NCBI RefSeq assembly: GCF_004336805.1
Contig: NZ_SJXM01000021.1
Coordinates: forward strand, 1 to 37,176
Direction: 5' to 3'
Source of the DNA: Aeromicrobium sp. IC_218
GTDB lineage: Bacteria > Actinomycetota > Actinomycetes > Propionibacteriales > Nocardioidaceae
DNA length: 37,176 nucleotides
Made by a program: the position numbers and the translations under genes. Under the pieces are notes generated by a model. That model had not been told where the DNA came from. It worked only from the letters and a program-made list of their open reading frames with translations, and searched no databases. Below are positions 15,822-29,571 of this stretch, piece after piece; within the stretch, counting starts at the first letter, position 1, and every line of letters begins with the position of its first letter.

Positions 15822-15840
15822 GACATGCTTTCCGCATGTC
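15822..15840. promoter_or_regulatory. Inverted repeat over the HTH gene start (putative autoregulatory operator)
   Basis: GACATGC (15822-15828) and GCATGTC (15834-15840) form a perfect 7-bp inverted repeat with a TTTCC spacer. It covers the -10-like CATGCT (15824-15829) and the ATG at 15836. A protein bound here would block transcription. The neighbouring HTH protein is the obvious candidate, by inference. Confidence 0.4.
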
Positions 15841-16075
15841 GTCCGCCGCCACTCCGCGCTTCCTGACGCTGGCCGACGTCGCGGAGGTCCTGAACGTCAC
15901 GGTGCGCCAGGTGTACGCCCTGGTCCGCTCCGGCGACCTGCGGGGCATCCAGATCGGCGGCCGGGGCCAGTGGCGCATCGAGAGCAGCGAGCTGGAGGAC
16001 TACATCCAGCGCCAGTACGCGCGCACCGAGCAGCACCTCGACGCCGAGGCCGACGCGCACGTCGACCACGGCTGA
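15836..16075 (+). CDS. BldC-like MerR/excisionase-type helix-turn-helix protein, 79 aa
   Basis: A small DNA-binding protein consisting almost wholly of one winged HTH (about 8-60): LTLADVAEVLNVTVRQVYALVRSG, then wing residues GRGQWRIESSELEDYIQRQY. Its size and class resemble BldC, a small actinobacterial regulator that binds tandem direct repeats as head-to-tail multimers. It is not close enough for me to call it BldC itself. The C-terminal 18 residues are acidic and probably disordered. The ATG at 15836 has no Shine-Dalgarno, and CATGCT lies 6 nt upstream. A perfect inverted repeat covers the start. Possible targets are its own promoter and the TCARACG repeats in front of the LysM gene at 16717. 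Confidence 0.85.
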   Translation: MSSAATPRFLTLADVAEVLNVTVRQVYALVRSGDLRGIQIGGRGQWRIESSELEDYIQRQYARTEQHLDAEADAHVDHG

Positions 16076-16084
16076 TCCCGCGGC

Positions 16085-16588
16085 TCAGTCCCGGGTCGTG
16101 ACCGTGGCCAGCGCGGCGTAGACCAGCAGCTCGGCCCCACCCGACTCCCCCACGACCTCGACGTGGTCGCGTCCCACGCGTGCGACACGTCCGGCGACGC
16201 GGGACCCGTCCACCAGCACGACGACGACGTCGACCTGCTCGTCGCGCAGCAGCCGCCACGCGGCCGGCCAGCCCAGCCGCTGGACGACCTGCGCCGCCGG
16301 CGGCCGGCGCGGTCCGGGCGGGGCGACGCCCAGCACCGCGCTGCTGGCCACGAGCACGTCGGCGCCGGCCGCGCGCACGTGCACCAGGGCGGGACGCACG
16401 CCCAGCACCTCACCCTCGACGACCCCGGCGCCCCGGACCCGCAGCCGCGTCCGGACCCCGACGAGGTCGCTCCAGGACGTCTCGGCGTCCTCCTCCTCGG
16501 TGAGGTCCGCGACGAGCGCGTCGCGCTCGAGCAGGTCCTCGTCGGCGGCCTGCTGCTCGATCTCGGCGAAGAGACGGTCCCAGCGCAT
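16085..16588 (-). CDS. Conserved hypothetical protein, 167 aa
   Basis: I recognise no named family, though the start MRWDRLFAEIEQQAADED recurs, as I recall, in actinobacterial hypothetical proteins. Residues 1-45 form an acidic helix. The remainder (about 50-167) is beta-rich with repeated Val/Gly segments: RTRLRVRGAGVVEGEVLGV and VVLVDGSRVAGRVARVGRDHVEVVG. This suggests a small-barrel (Sm- or SH3-like) fold duplicated. There is no signal peptide or membrane helix. The ATG at 16588 is chosen over upstream codons because TACGGT lies exactly 6 nt before it and the helix starts there. Its stop converges on the HTH gene with 9 bp between them. Confidence 0.7.
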   Translation of the reverse strand: MRWDRLFAEIEQQAADEDLLERDALVADLTEEEDAETSWSDLVGVRTRLRVRGAGVVEGEVLGVRPALVHVRAAGADVLVASSAVLGVAPPGPRRPPAAQVVQRLGWPAAWRLLRDEQVDVVVVLVDGSRVAGRVARVGRDHVEVVGESGGAELLVYAALATVTTRD

Positions 16589-16594
16589 GGCCGC

Positions 16595-16600
16595 ACCGTA
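16595..16600 (-). promoter_or_regulatory. Candidate -10 (TACGGT) for a leaderless mRNA of the 167-aa protein
   Basis: TACGGT (TANNNT) on the minus strand is 6 nt before the ATG at 16588, with no Shine-Dalgarno. The same hexamer and spacing occur upstream of hpf at 23350-23355. Confidence 0.4.
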
Positions 16601-16671
16601 CCGCCGTCCGTCCGTCCCCAGGTCCACGCCGAGCTGGTTGACGGTGGACCCCGGACGCGCGTCCCATGGAG

Positions 16672-16698
16672 TCAGACGGTGTCAAACGACATCAAACG
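16672..16698 (+). promoter_or_regulatory. Three tandem 10-bp direct repeats (TCARACG) upstream of the LysM gene
   Basis: TCAGACG (16672), TCAAACG (16682) and TCAAACG (16692) are spaced exactly 10 bp apart on one face of the helix, ending 18 bp before the ATG at 16717. The stretch is AT-richer than its surroundings. Tandem same-strand repeats are what BldC-type proteins bind, and such a protein is encoded 0.6 kb upstream. The binding itself is inferred. Confidence 0.45.
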
Positions 16699-16716
16699 TG
16701 ACGATCGGGGGCGATC

Positions 16717-17328
16717 ATGCGTCGCAGCAGCACGGCCGTGGGAACGGGACTCGCCGCGGCGGCCACCGCGTGGCTGGCCGCTCGTGCGCCGCACGACCTG
16801 GCCGTCGTGACCGGGCCCGACTTCGCCGCCGCCCTCGAGTCGCTGGCCGCCCTCGTCCTGCTCGCCCTGTGCGCGTGGGCGGGGCTCACCGGTGCGCTCG
16901 CCCTGCTCGCGGGGCGCGCCGCGTGGGCGGCGCGAGTCCTGCGCCACGTGGCACCCCGGCTGGTGCGGCACGTGCTGGTCGGCGGCGCGGTCGGCGCCGG
17001 ACTCGTCGTCCCGGCCGCCGCGGGCGCCACCAGCCTGGACGGGCTGCCCTACCCCGAGCGTCCGACCGGAGGCCCGGTCCTGGCCGAGCGACCGGTCGTC
17101 CGCGCGGCCTCCGCACCGGCGCCGACACCGCCGGCGTCCCACGTCGTCCGCGGGGGCGAGTCCCTGTGGGCGATCGCCGCCGACCACCTGCCGGCCCACG
17201 CCGGCAGCGACGACGTCGCTCGGTCCGTCCGGCACTGGCACGCCGCGAACCGGGCCGTCCTGGGCGACGACCCCGACCTCATCCATCCCGGCCAGCGCCT
17301 GCGGCCACCGACGAAGGACACGCCATGA
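16717..17328 (+). CDS. LysM-domain membrane protein, 203 aa
   Basis: Three hydrophobic segments (about 8-22, 34-65 and 83-104) anchor the protein. A Pro/Ala-rich stretch (about 108-140) leads to a C-terminal LysM domain at about 142-198, with SHVVRGGESLWAIAADHLP and LIHPGQRL. LysM binds glycan chains of peptidoglycan, so the C-terminus is expected outside the membrane. GGGGGCG precedes the ATG at 16717 at good spacing. Its stop overlaps the start of the Rv3235-family gene by 4 bp (ATGA). The three 10-bp direct repeats upstream suggest dedicated control. Confidence 0.85.
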   Translation: MRRSSTAVGTGLAAAATAWLAARAPHDLAVVTGPDFAAALESLAALVLLALCAWAGLTGALALLAGRAAWAARVLRHVAPRLVRHVLVGGAVGAGLVVPAAAGATSLDGLPYPERPTGGPVLAERPVVRAASAPAPTPPASHVVRGGESLWAIAADHLPAHAGSDDVARSVRHWHAANRAVLGDDPDLIHPGQRLRPPTKDTP

Positions 17329-17798
17329 GAACCGCCACCTCGCTCGTCGTCCGCACGACGCCCTTCCCGCACACACAGAGCGACGCTCCCGCACCCGGTC
17401 AGTACCCGCTTCCTCTGCGGGGCGTCCCGGCCGCGACCGTCGAGCCGCCGCGGTCGTCCGCCACCCCGGCCGGCACCGCCCAGCAGGCCATCCGGTTCAC
17501 CCAGGCGCTCGTGGAGGTGCTGTCCGGCGGCCGGCCGCTGCGCCAGGTCGCGTCGTGGATGGCGCCGGACGTCTACGACGGCCTGCAGCGCCGCCTCGCG
17601 CTCGGCGCCGGGCGCGGTCCCGCCACCCGGGCCCGCCTGGCGTCGGTGCACACCGCGGTGGTCGAGCCCGGCGTGCTCGAGGTGGCCGCCCGCATGGTCC
17701 ACGCCCAGCGCTCGCGGGCCGTCGCCGTCCGGCTGGAGCACCACACCGACCGGCGCGGGGTGCGCCAGTGGCGGTGCACCGCGCTCAGCTGGGCGTGA
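17325..17798 (+). CDS. Rv3235 family protein, 157 aa
   Basis: It matches the Rv3235 family of small actinobacterial proteins encoded next to secA. A variable Pro-rich N-terminus (1-50) is followed by a conserved region (about 52-157) with AIRFTQALVEVLSGGRPLRQVASWMAPDVYDGL and a C-terminus of RQWRCTALSWA. Similarity to the nearby-secA context has led others to suspect a link to SecA, but no mechanism is established that I know of. The ATG at 17325 overlaps the LysM stop (ATGA), so the two are co-translated. The gene is convergent with secA, with a strong hairpin between them. Confidence 0.88.
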   Translation: MRTATSLVVRTTPFPHTQSDAPAPGQYPLPLRGVPAATVEPPRSSATPAGTAQQAIRFTQALVEVLSGGRPLRQVASWMAPDVYDGLQRRLALGAGRGPATRARLASVHTAVVEPGVLEVAARMVHAQRSRAVAVRLEHHTDRRGVRQWRCTALSWA

Positions 17799-17810
17799 TC
17801 GTGCCGGACG

Positions 17811-17850
17811 CACGACCGGCCGGCACCCCGAGGGGCACCGGCCGGTCGTG
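17811..17850. terminator. Bidirectional terminator hairpin between the Rv3235-family gene and secA
   Basis: A perfect 13-bp inverted repeat, CACGACCGGCCGG (17811-17823) and CCGGCCGGTCGTG (17838-17850), encloses a 14-nt loop whose CCC/GGG can also pair. It lies in the 63-bp gap between convergent stops and can end transcription in both directions. There is no T-tract, as is common in actinobacterial hairpin terminators. Confidence 0.75.
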
Positions 17851-17861
17851 ACGGGACTGCG

Positions 17862-20597
<2,736 letters not shown>

Positions 20598-20634
20598 GGG
20601 GACGTACTCCTGGGAGAGGAAGGGCTGAGCGAAT

Positions 20635-21846
20635 TCAGTCTAGACATGCCAGCGCAGCCGCCAGCGGGTCGGCCAGGTCACCACGCCGCTCCACGGACGT
20701 GCGGCCGAGCCCGAGCCAGCCTGCCATCTGCACCAGCTCCGCCGCCAGGGAATCGGCGGTGTGGTCCGGTGCGTGGTCCTCCGCGAAGGCCGAGCGCACG
20801 CGCAGGACGCCCTCGGCCCGGTCGGCCTTGAGGTCGACGCGGGCGACGAGCCGGTCGCCGAGCAGGAACGGCAGCACGTAGTAGCCGTGCACCCGCTGGG
20901 CCTCGGGGACGTAGATCTCGATCCGGTAGCGGAAGCCGAACAGCTTCTCGGTACGGGTCCGCTCGAACACCAGCGGGTCGAACGGGCTGAGCAGCGCACG
21001 GGCCTCGACCTTGCGCGGGCGCACCGCCTCCGCGTGCAGGTAGGCCGGGCGGTTCCATCCGGCGATCTGCACGGGCTCCAGCTCCCCGGTCGCGACGAGC
21101 TGCTCGACGGCGGCCTTCGTCGGGGCCGGGGACAGACGGAAGTAGTCGCGCAGGCATCCCGTGGTCGCGACACCCAGGGCGCGCGCGGCGTGCGAGACGA
21201 GCACTCGGTGGGCCTCGTCGGCATCGAGGTCGGGCACGTCCCGGACGGCCGGGGGCAGCACGCGCTCGGGGACGTCGTAGAGCCGCTCGAAGGAGCCGTT
21301 GCGTCCCGCGGCCATGACGGCGCCGGTGTAGAAGAGGTGCTCGAGGGCCTGCTTGGCCTCCGACCAGTTCCAGCCCCAGTGGCCGCGGTCGGCCGGCGGC
21401 TCGTGCTCGACCTGGCGCGCGGTCAGCGGACCGCGGGCCCGGACGTCCTGCAGCACCTGGTCGAGCAGCTCGGGCCGCTCCTCGGCGATGCGCCGCGGCC
21501 CGCCCCACATGCCCGACACGTCGCGGCGGCGGAACCCGAAGGCCGGCCACAGCCGCACGTCCAGCAGCGCGGCCTCGTGCGCCCAGTACTCCACCAGCCG
21601 GCGCGGGGCCCGCGAGGACGCCCGGTGCAGCAGCTGCAGGTCGTACGGGCCGAGCCGCGAGTACAGCGGCACGTGGTGGGCGCGGGTGAGGACGTTGACC
21701 GAGTCGATCTGGAAGAAGCCGAGCCGGTCGACGACCCGCGCGACGTGGCGGGCCTGCACCTGCTGCGGACGCGGACGGGTGAACCCCTGGGCGGCCAGCG
21801 CGATGCGCCGGGCCTGGAGCACGCTCAGCCGCGGCCCGTCGGTCAC
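20635..21846 (-). CDS. Winged-helix DNA glycosylase, YcaQ/AlkZ-type, 403 aa
   Basis: This matches the winged-helix protein family that contains the interstrand-crosslink DNA glycosylase YcaQ. Features: [13 protein letters not shown] at the start, the catalytic-type QID at 46-48 in [28 protein letters not shown] (about 84-96), and the C-terminal [30 protein letters not shown]. YcaQ carries QID where AlkZ carries QxQ, so this groups with YcaQ. The likely role is removal of alkylated or crosslinked bases. The start is GTG 21846. It lies 37 bp upstream of secA and may share transcription with it. A 115-bp region with a strong hairpin separates it from the regulator gene. Confidence 0.87.
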   Translation of the reverse strand: MTDGPRLSVLQARRIALAAQGFTRPRPQQVQARHVARVVDRLGFFQIDSVNVLTRAHHVPLYSRLGPYDLQLLHRASSRAPRRLVEYWAHEAALLDVRLWPAFGFRRRDVSGMWGGPRRIAEERPELLDQVLQDVRARGPLTARQVEHEPPADRGHWGWNWSEAKQALEHLFYTGAVMAAGRNGSFERLYDVPERVLPPAVRDVPDLDADEAHRVLVSHAARALGVATTGCLRDYFRLSPAPTKAAVEQLVATGELEPVQIAGWNRPAYLHAEAVRPRKVEARALLSPFDPLVFERTRTEKLFGFRYRIEIYVPEAQRVHGYYVLPFLLGDRLVARVDLKADRAEGVLRVRSAFAEDHAPDHTADSLAAELVQMAGWLGLGRTSVERRGDLADPLAAALACLD

Positions 21847-21884
21847 GGGCGCTCGCTCACGGGTCGCCTGCTCCGTTCGGTCAC

Positions 21885-21928
21885 GGGCGACCGTCCGAGA
21901 AGAAGACCCACCGTACGGACGGTCGCCC
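21885..21928 (-). terminator. Hairpin between the LuxR-type regulator and the glycosylase gene
   Basis: A perfect 13-bp inverted repeat, GGGCGACCGTCCG (21885-21897) and CGGACGGTCGCCC (21916-21928), with an 18-nt loop. It lies about 33 bp past the stop of the minus-strand regulator gene and before the glycosylase start, so it most likely terminates the regulator transcript. Confidence 0.6.
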
Positions 21929-21963
21929 GCGAGAGCCCCTCGGTTCGCTCGCTGCGCTCGCTC
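21929..21963. repeat. GCTCGC-rich short repeat, possible dispersed element
   Basis: A run built on GCTCGC units (TTCGCTCGCTGCGCTCGC within 21944-21961) sits beside the hairpin. Related TCACGGG-containing units occur at 21842, 21857 and 21881. Similar strings are common in intergenic regions of related genomes as far as I recall, but only one locus is visible here. Confidence 0.35.
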
Positions 21964-22636
21964 ACGTCTCGTCGACGAGCTTGCTGCGGACGGCGTACAT
22001 GGCCGCCTCGACCCGCGACTTCATCTGGAGCTTCTCCAGGATGTTGCGGATGTGGTTCTTCACCGTGTTGTCGGAGATGAACAGCGCCTCGGCGATCTGG
22101 CGGTTCGACTGGCCCTTGGCGACGTGGCGCAGCACGTCGAGCTCGCGCGGGGTCAGGGTGTGCGGCTGGGTCGTCTGGCCCTTGGCCATGTGGACGAACT
22201 CCTCGAGCAGCTTGGTGGCCATCGAGGGGTTGATCAGCGACTGGCCGGCGGCGACGAGCCGGACGGCCTCGGCGACCTGGTCGAACGACGAGCCGTCCTT
22301 GAGCAGGTAGCCCGCGGCGCCGCTCTTGATCGAGTCGTAGAGGTCGGTCTCCTCGTCGCTGGCCGTCAGCATGATGATGCCGGTGGTCGGCGAGAGCGCC
22401 TTGATCGCGGCGCAGACCTCGACGCCGCTGCGGTCGGGCATGCGGACGTCCAGCAGGACGATGTCCGGCGGCTCGGCCGCGACCAGCGACAACGCCTGGT
22501 CACCGCTGTTGGCCTCGGTGAGCTCCAGGTCCCCCTCGGCGGCGAGGACCATCTTCACGCCTCGTCGAAAGAGCTCCTGGTCGTCGACCAGGAGCACCTT
22601 GATCCGGTCCGGCTTCGTCGGCACGGGGTCGATCAT
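21962..22636 (-). CDS. Orphan NarL/LuxR-family response regulator, 224 aa
   Basis: The receiver domain (about 12-128) has DDQ at 18-20, phospho-acceptor D63 in [10 protein letters not shown], and LLKDGSS. A LuxR-type HTH (about 155-220) has [25 protein letters not shown] and [15 protein letters not shown]. It should bind DNA as a dimer. No histidine kinase gene is adjacent, so its partner is elsewhere or it acts without phosphorylation. The start is uncertain: ATG 22636 ([10 protein letters not shown]) is reported, but GTG 22654 and GTG 22624 are also in frame and none has a good Shine-Dalgarno. It lies 42 bp downstream of hpf, probably in the same transcript, which points to stress or stationary-phase control. 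Confidence 0.88.
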   Translation of the reverse strand: MIDPVPTKPDRIKVLLVDDQELFRRGVKMVLAAEGDLELTEANSGDQALSLVAAEPPDIVLLDVRMPDRSGVEVCAAIKALSPTTGIIMLTASDEETDLYDSIKSGAAGYLLKDGSSFDQVAEAVRLVAAGQSLINPSMATKLLEEFVHMAKGQTTQPHTLTPRELDVLRHVAKGQSNRQIAEALFISDNTVKNHIRNILEKLQMKSRVEAAMYAVRSKLVDET

Positions 22637-22678
22637 GCCACGCGGCACGCGCACGACCCCGCACCGACGCCCGGTGTC

Positions 22679-23305
22679 TCAGGACTGCGGCGTCCGCAGG
22701 TGGATCACGCCGTAGTCGTAGCCGTGCCGGCGGTAGACGACGCTGGGCAGCATCGAGTCCTTCTCGACGAACAGGAAGAAGTCGTGCCCGACGAGCTCCA
22801 TCTCGCTGAGCGCCTGGTCCAGGGTCATGGCCTCGGACTCGTGCGTCTTCTCGCGGACCACGAGCGGGCCCTCGCCGACGACCTCGACCGAGCCCTCGTG
22901 CCGGACGTGCACGCCGTCGTCGGCGGGCTCGTCGGCCAGCAGCTGGTCGGGGACGACCGCGGTCGCCTCGGCCAGGGACGTCGGCTTGCGGTGGCCGCGG
23001 TGGATGCGCTGACGGTCGACCAGCTTGCGCAGTCGGGCCTCGAGCTTGTCGACGACGGCGTCGAGCGCCGAGTGCTGGTCGGTGGAGCAGGCCTCGCCAC
23101 GGACGACCGGCCCCCGCGACCGGATCGTCACCTCGACCCGGCAGGCGCAGTCGGGCCGGGAGGTCTTCTCGTGCGTCACCTCGACCTCCACCCGGCTGAT
23201 CTTCTGGCGCTGGTCGAACTTGTCCAGCCGCTGCAGCTTCTCGCGTACGTGCTCGCGGAAGCGCTCGCTGATCTCGCTGTTGCGGCCGTTGACGACGATC
23301 TCCAT
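22679..23305 (-). CDS. hpf: Long-form ribosome hibernation promoting factor, 208 aa
   Basis: It binds the 30S decoding region and pairs ribosomes into inactive 100S dimers. The N-terminal HPF/YfiA domain (1-100) starts MEIVVNGRNSEISERFREHVREKLQRLDKF. After a linker comes the C-terminal dimerisation domain (about 150-205), with HDFFLFVEKDSMLPSVVYRRHGYDYGVIHL. Both parts are intact, so this is the dimer-forming long type. The start is firm: GGAGG lies 5 nt before the ATG at 23305. A TACGGT -10 candidate at 23350-23355 would give a leader of about 38 nt that begins with a four-codon frame (ATG CAT TCG TGA). The neighbours comF, secA and the orphan regulator are the usual actinobacterial ones. 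Confidence 0.95.
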   Translation of the reverse strand: MEIVVNGRNSEISERFREHVREKLQRLDKFDQRQKISRVEVEVTHEKTSRPDCACRVEVTIRSRGPVVRGEACSTDQHSALDAVVDKLEARLRKLVDRQRIHRGHRKPTSLAEATAVVPDQLLADEPADDGVHVRHEGSVEVVGEGPLVVREKTHESEAMTLDQALSEMELVGHDFFLFVEKDSMLPSVVYRRHGYDYGVIHLRTPQS

Positions 23306-23349
23306 CGGGACCTCCAGTCGGTGCGACGTGCTCACGAATGCATGCCTCG

Positions 23350-23355
23350 ACCGTA
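23350..23355 (-). promoter_or_regulatory. Candidate -10 (TACGGT) of the hpf promoter
   Basis: TACGGT on the minus strand is 6 nt before an ATG at 23343 that opens only a three-residue frame (Met-His-Ser-stop). The true hpf ATG at 23305 follows 38 nt later with its own GGAGG. A transcript from here would therefore start on or next to the short frame. Confidence 0.35.
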
Positions 23356-23380
23356 GCCCTCCCCCGCACCACACGCCAGG

Positions 23381-24058
23381 TCAGGACCGGGCCCCGGACA
23401 CCCCGTCAGCGTGTCGGCGCGGCGTGGCGGCGACGAACGCCGCGGCGTCCGTGACCACCCCTTCCGCGCGCAGCGCCCGGACGCCCTCGCGCAGCGTCGC
23501 GCCGGTCGTGACGACGTCGTCGACGACCACCACGGACCGCCCTCGCAGGGCGCGTCCGGGACGCGCGGCGAAGGCCCCGGCCAGGTTCGCGCCGCGCTCC
23601 CGGACCCCGAGCCCGGACTGGTCGGACACCCGGCGGACGTGCCGCAGCGCGGGCACCACCACGACATCGACGCCGATCCCGCGCAGCTCCGCGGCCGCCG
23701 CCGCGACGAGGTCGCCGACGGGGTCGCCCCCGCGCCGCCGGCGGGACGCGCGGGTCGAGGGGACGGGCACCAGCGCGAGCGGCCCGTCCGGGGCGACGGC
23801 GCACACCGCCGCGGCCAGCGCGTGGGCGAGCGGCGGCTGCAGCCGCCAGCGTCCGTGCTCCTTGAGGCCGGCCAGCACCGGGCGGACGACGCCGTCGTAG
23901 CCCAGGGCGGCGACCGCCGGGACCGGGGCGGGCACGGCCCGCGGCCCGGGCGTCAGCGCACGGCGGCAGCCGTCGCAGAGCACGAGGCCGGGACGGTCAC
24001 ACCCCGCGCAGGCCGCCCCGGTGACCAGGTCGGCCGCGGCGGTCCAGAACGCACCCAC
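23381..24058 (-). CDS. ComF family phosphoribosyltransferase-like protein, 225 aa
   Basis: The N-terminal zinc-ribbon has CAGC (near 17-20) and CDGC (near 28-31). A type I phosphoribosyltransferase-like domain carries the PRPP-binding signature VVVVDDVVTTGAT (about 175-187). ComF proteins take part in DNA uptake in competent bacteria; in actinobacteria, which mostly lack the other competence genes, the role is unclear. The VPVPSTRASRRRRGGDPVGDL segment is typical of the family. Start GTG 24058. It lies 57 bp after lpqB and 75 bp before hpf on the same strand, the usual order in this phylum. Confidence 0.92.
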   Translation of the reverse strand: MGAFWTAAADLVTGAACAGCDRPGLVLCDGCRRALTPGPRAVPAPVPAVAALGYDGVVRPVLAGLKEHGRWRLQPPLAHALAAAVCAVAPDGPLALVPVPSTRASRRRRGGDPVGDLVAAAAAELRGIGVDVVVVPALRHVRRVSDQSGLGVRERGANLAGAFAARPGRALRGRSVVVVDDVVTTGATLREGVRALRAEGVVTDAAAFVAATPRRHADGVSGARS

Positions 24059-24115
24059 CCCGCGAGCGTGGCCCGGCCGCGCGTGTCTCGCCAGGTCCGG
24101 ACGCCGGGCTGTGGA

Positions 24116-25854
24116 CTACCCGGTCGGCGCGAGCGCCCGGACGCCGTCGACGTCGATGCGGGTCCAGGCCGCGGCGCCGTCGGTCTGCCACACCGTGCCG
24201 TCGCCGGCGCGGACGAACAGGCGTCCGGTGACCGGATCGGCGACCACCTGCTGGGCGTCCACGTCGACCAGGGTCGGCCCGTCGCTGGACCGGCCCCCGG
24301 TGACGGACGAGCCGTCGACCCGTGCGGTGAAGACCTGCTGCTCGCCCGCCACGCTGGTGGCCGCCACGACCACGTGCCCGGACCCGGCGAACGAGACCGA
24401 CCGCGGGCTGGTGAACGAGGCGGTGACCAGCGGCGTGCCGGACGGCAGCGGACGCGGCACCGACAGTCCGGTCACGCGGCCCTGGGCGTCGCTGAGCACG
24501 CGCCCGACGAGCACCTGCGTGCGGTCGCCGGCGCGCGCGACGAGCGAGTAGCGGGCCTGGTCGCGCGACAGGGCGAACGAGAGCGGGTCGAGCCGCGGCC
24601 AGCCGGCCAGCGCGAGCGTCACGTCCTCGGCGCCGATCAGCCGCACCCGTGTGCGGCCGTCGGCCCGGTCGACGGCCCACACGCGTCCACTCGCGTCCCA
24701 GACCGGCGGCAGCAGGCCGGACCCGGGCACCCGACGGCGTCCCTGCCCGGACACGGGGCCGAGCACGAGCTCGGACCCGCCAGACGTCACCGCGGCCAGC
24801 GACTCGGCGCCGGGCGCGACCGTGAACGACTCCACGTCGCCGCCCTGGACGAGCCGCTGCTCGAGCACCTCGGGCGCGCCGTCGGCCAGGCTGACCACGG
24901 CGCCGCCCAGCAGCGCGAACGGGCCCGCCCACGCCCGGGACGGACCGAAGACCCCCCAGCCGCCGACCGGCTCCAGGTCGCCGGACTCGGCCCGGACGAC
25001 CGGTCCCGGCGGTCGGATCCGCAGCGTCCGCACCTCGGGCAGCTGGCGCAGCGTCCAGACCAGCTGGGCCGAGACCCGGTCGCGGGTGTCGGACGAGACG
25101 TCGGCCAGGCCGTCGATGACGATGTCGGCCAGCCCGTCGGCCGCCACGGGGACGCTGCCCCGCAGCCGCGCGGCGTCCGGCACGAAGCTGCGCAGCGTGC
25201 CGGCGTCCTGGTCGCGCGGACCGGCCACCAGGTTGGTGACGAGGGCGGTCGCGACCTGGTCGCCCAGCGGCAGGTGCACGGGATCGGCGACCACGCGCGA
25301 GCCGGACGGGTCGAAGAAGTACAGGTCGAACGGCCGGTAGTAGTCGGCGAAGAAGTCGTCGGTGACGAAGGTGCCCGGCGGCGCGACCTCGATGCGCCAC
25401 TGCCCGCTCGCCCGGCGGAGCACGAAGCTCACGGTGCGCGTGCGGACGGACGGCTCGTAGTGGCCGGTGCGGTCGAGCCGGGCCTGCTCCTCGAGCCGGA
25501 CGACGACCTCGAGACCGATGTCGCGGCCGATCGCGACCTGCCGCGCCTCCTCGACGCTGGCAGCGCGGTAGACCACCACGCCGGCCGTGGGGTCCCACGG
25601 CTCGGCCTGCGGGTGGAGGAACTCCTCGGCGGTGCCGCTGGAGACCGGGTAGGCCAGCATCGCGTCGAGGTAGCCGCGCACGACCTGGTCGGGCGTCGCG
25701 TTCTGCCGCGGGCCGGCCGGGCGGTAGCTCACCGGGCTCTCGCCCGTGCCCTGGTCGGCCCCGACCCGGTGGACGCGGACCTCGTCGGGGATGCCGCCGC
25801 ACGCGCTGAGCGCGCAGACGGCGACGAGCAGCCAGGCGAGGACGCGACGGGTGG

Positions 25855-25858
<4 letters not shown>
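24116..25858 (-). CDS. lpqB: Lipoprotein LpqB, MtrAB accessory protein, 580 aa
   Basis: An extracytoplasmic lipoprotein that in mycobacteria interacts with the sensor MtrB and tunes MtrA signalling. The signal peptide ends in the lipobox LSAC, with C20 to be lipidated. A GerMN-like domain (about 200-300) contains RVSAQLVWTLRQLPEVRTLRI. A beta-propeller-like region (about 320-575) has repeated short strands and VWQTDGAAAW near the end. Length is normal for the family. Its ATG overlaps the mtrB stop by 4 bp (ATGA), so the two are co-translated. Confidence 0.95.
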
Positions 25859-27396
<1,538 letters not shown>

Positions 27397-27400
27397 GCGC

Positions 27401-28108
27401 TCACACGGCGGCGCCGGGCAGGACGGCCTGGTAGCCGATGCCGCGGACGGTGCGGATCACCCGCGGGTCGTCGGCGTCGTCCTCGATCTTGCTGCGCAGC
27501 CGGGTCATGTGGACGTTCACGAGCTTCGTGTCGCCCGGGTGGTGGTAGCCCCAGACCCGCTCGAGCAGGACCTCGCGGCTGAACACCTGCTCGGGGGTGC
27601 CGAGCAGGCACGCCAGCAGGTCGAACTCCAGCGGCGTGAGGTCGAGCGGCTGGCCGGCGCGCGTCACCGTGTGCGCGGCCGGGTCGAGCACGATGTCGCC
27701 GAACACGAGCGGCTCGGCGAGCCGGTCGGTGCGGCGCAGCCGGGCGCGGATGCGCGCGACGAGCTCGGAGCTCTTGAACGGCTTGGTGATGTAGTCGTCC
27801 GCCCCGGCCTCGAGGCCCTGGACGACGTCGGTCGTCTCGGCCTTGGCGGTGAGCATGACGATCGGGACGCCCGAGCGCTCCCGGATCTGGCGGCACACGC
27901 TCATGCCGTCCAGGCCCGGGAGCATCAGGTCCAGCAGGACGATGTCGGGCTTGAACTCCACGAACCGCTCCAGGACCTGGTCACCGGAGGAGCACACCTC
28001 GGTGACCAGGCCCTCGCCCTCCAGCACGATCGTGAGCATCTCGGCGAGCGCGGCGTCGTCGTCGACGACCAGCACCCGGTCGGGGTTGGACCTGCGGCGA
28101 TAGCTCAT
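27401..28108 (-). CDS. mtrA: Response regulator MtrA, 235 aa
   Basis: Essential or near-essential OmpR-family regulator in many actinobacteria, acting on wall hydrolases, replication and development genes. The receiver domain has DDD at 16-18, phospho-acceptor D60 in IVLLDLMLPGLDG, and the DDYITKPF lysine. The C-terminal winged helix has LTPLEFDLLACLLG, VFSREVLLERVWGY and RGIGYQ. The sequence is very close to other MtrA proteins. The ATG at 28108 has no Shine-Dalgarno, and it lies 25 bp after the sahH stop, so it may be read through from sahH. In mycobacteria tmk lies between these two genes; it is absent here. Confidence 0.97.
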   Translation of the reverse strand: MSYRRRSNPDRVLVVDDDAALAEMLTIVLEGEGLVTEVCSSGDQVLERFVEFKPDIVLLDLMLPGLDGMSVCRQIRERSGVPIVMLTAKAETTDVVQGLEAGADDYITKPFKSSELVARIRARLRRTDRLAEPLVFGDIVLDPAAHTVTRAGQPLDLTPLEFDLLACLLGTPEQVFSREVLLERVWGYHHPGDTKLVNVHMTRLRSKIEDDADDPRVIRTVRGIGYQAVLPGAAV

Positions 28109-28133
28109 GTCGGGGAGGGACCTGCGGAGCGGC

Positions 28134-29564
<1,431 letters not shown>

Positions 29565-29571
29565 GAGCGAC

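Noticed and set aside
24108..24117. Second DnaA box-like sequence (TGTGGACTA) between comF and lpqB
   Set aside because: It has one mismatch from TGTGGACAA, no partner boxes, and partly overlaps the lpqB stop.
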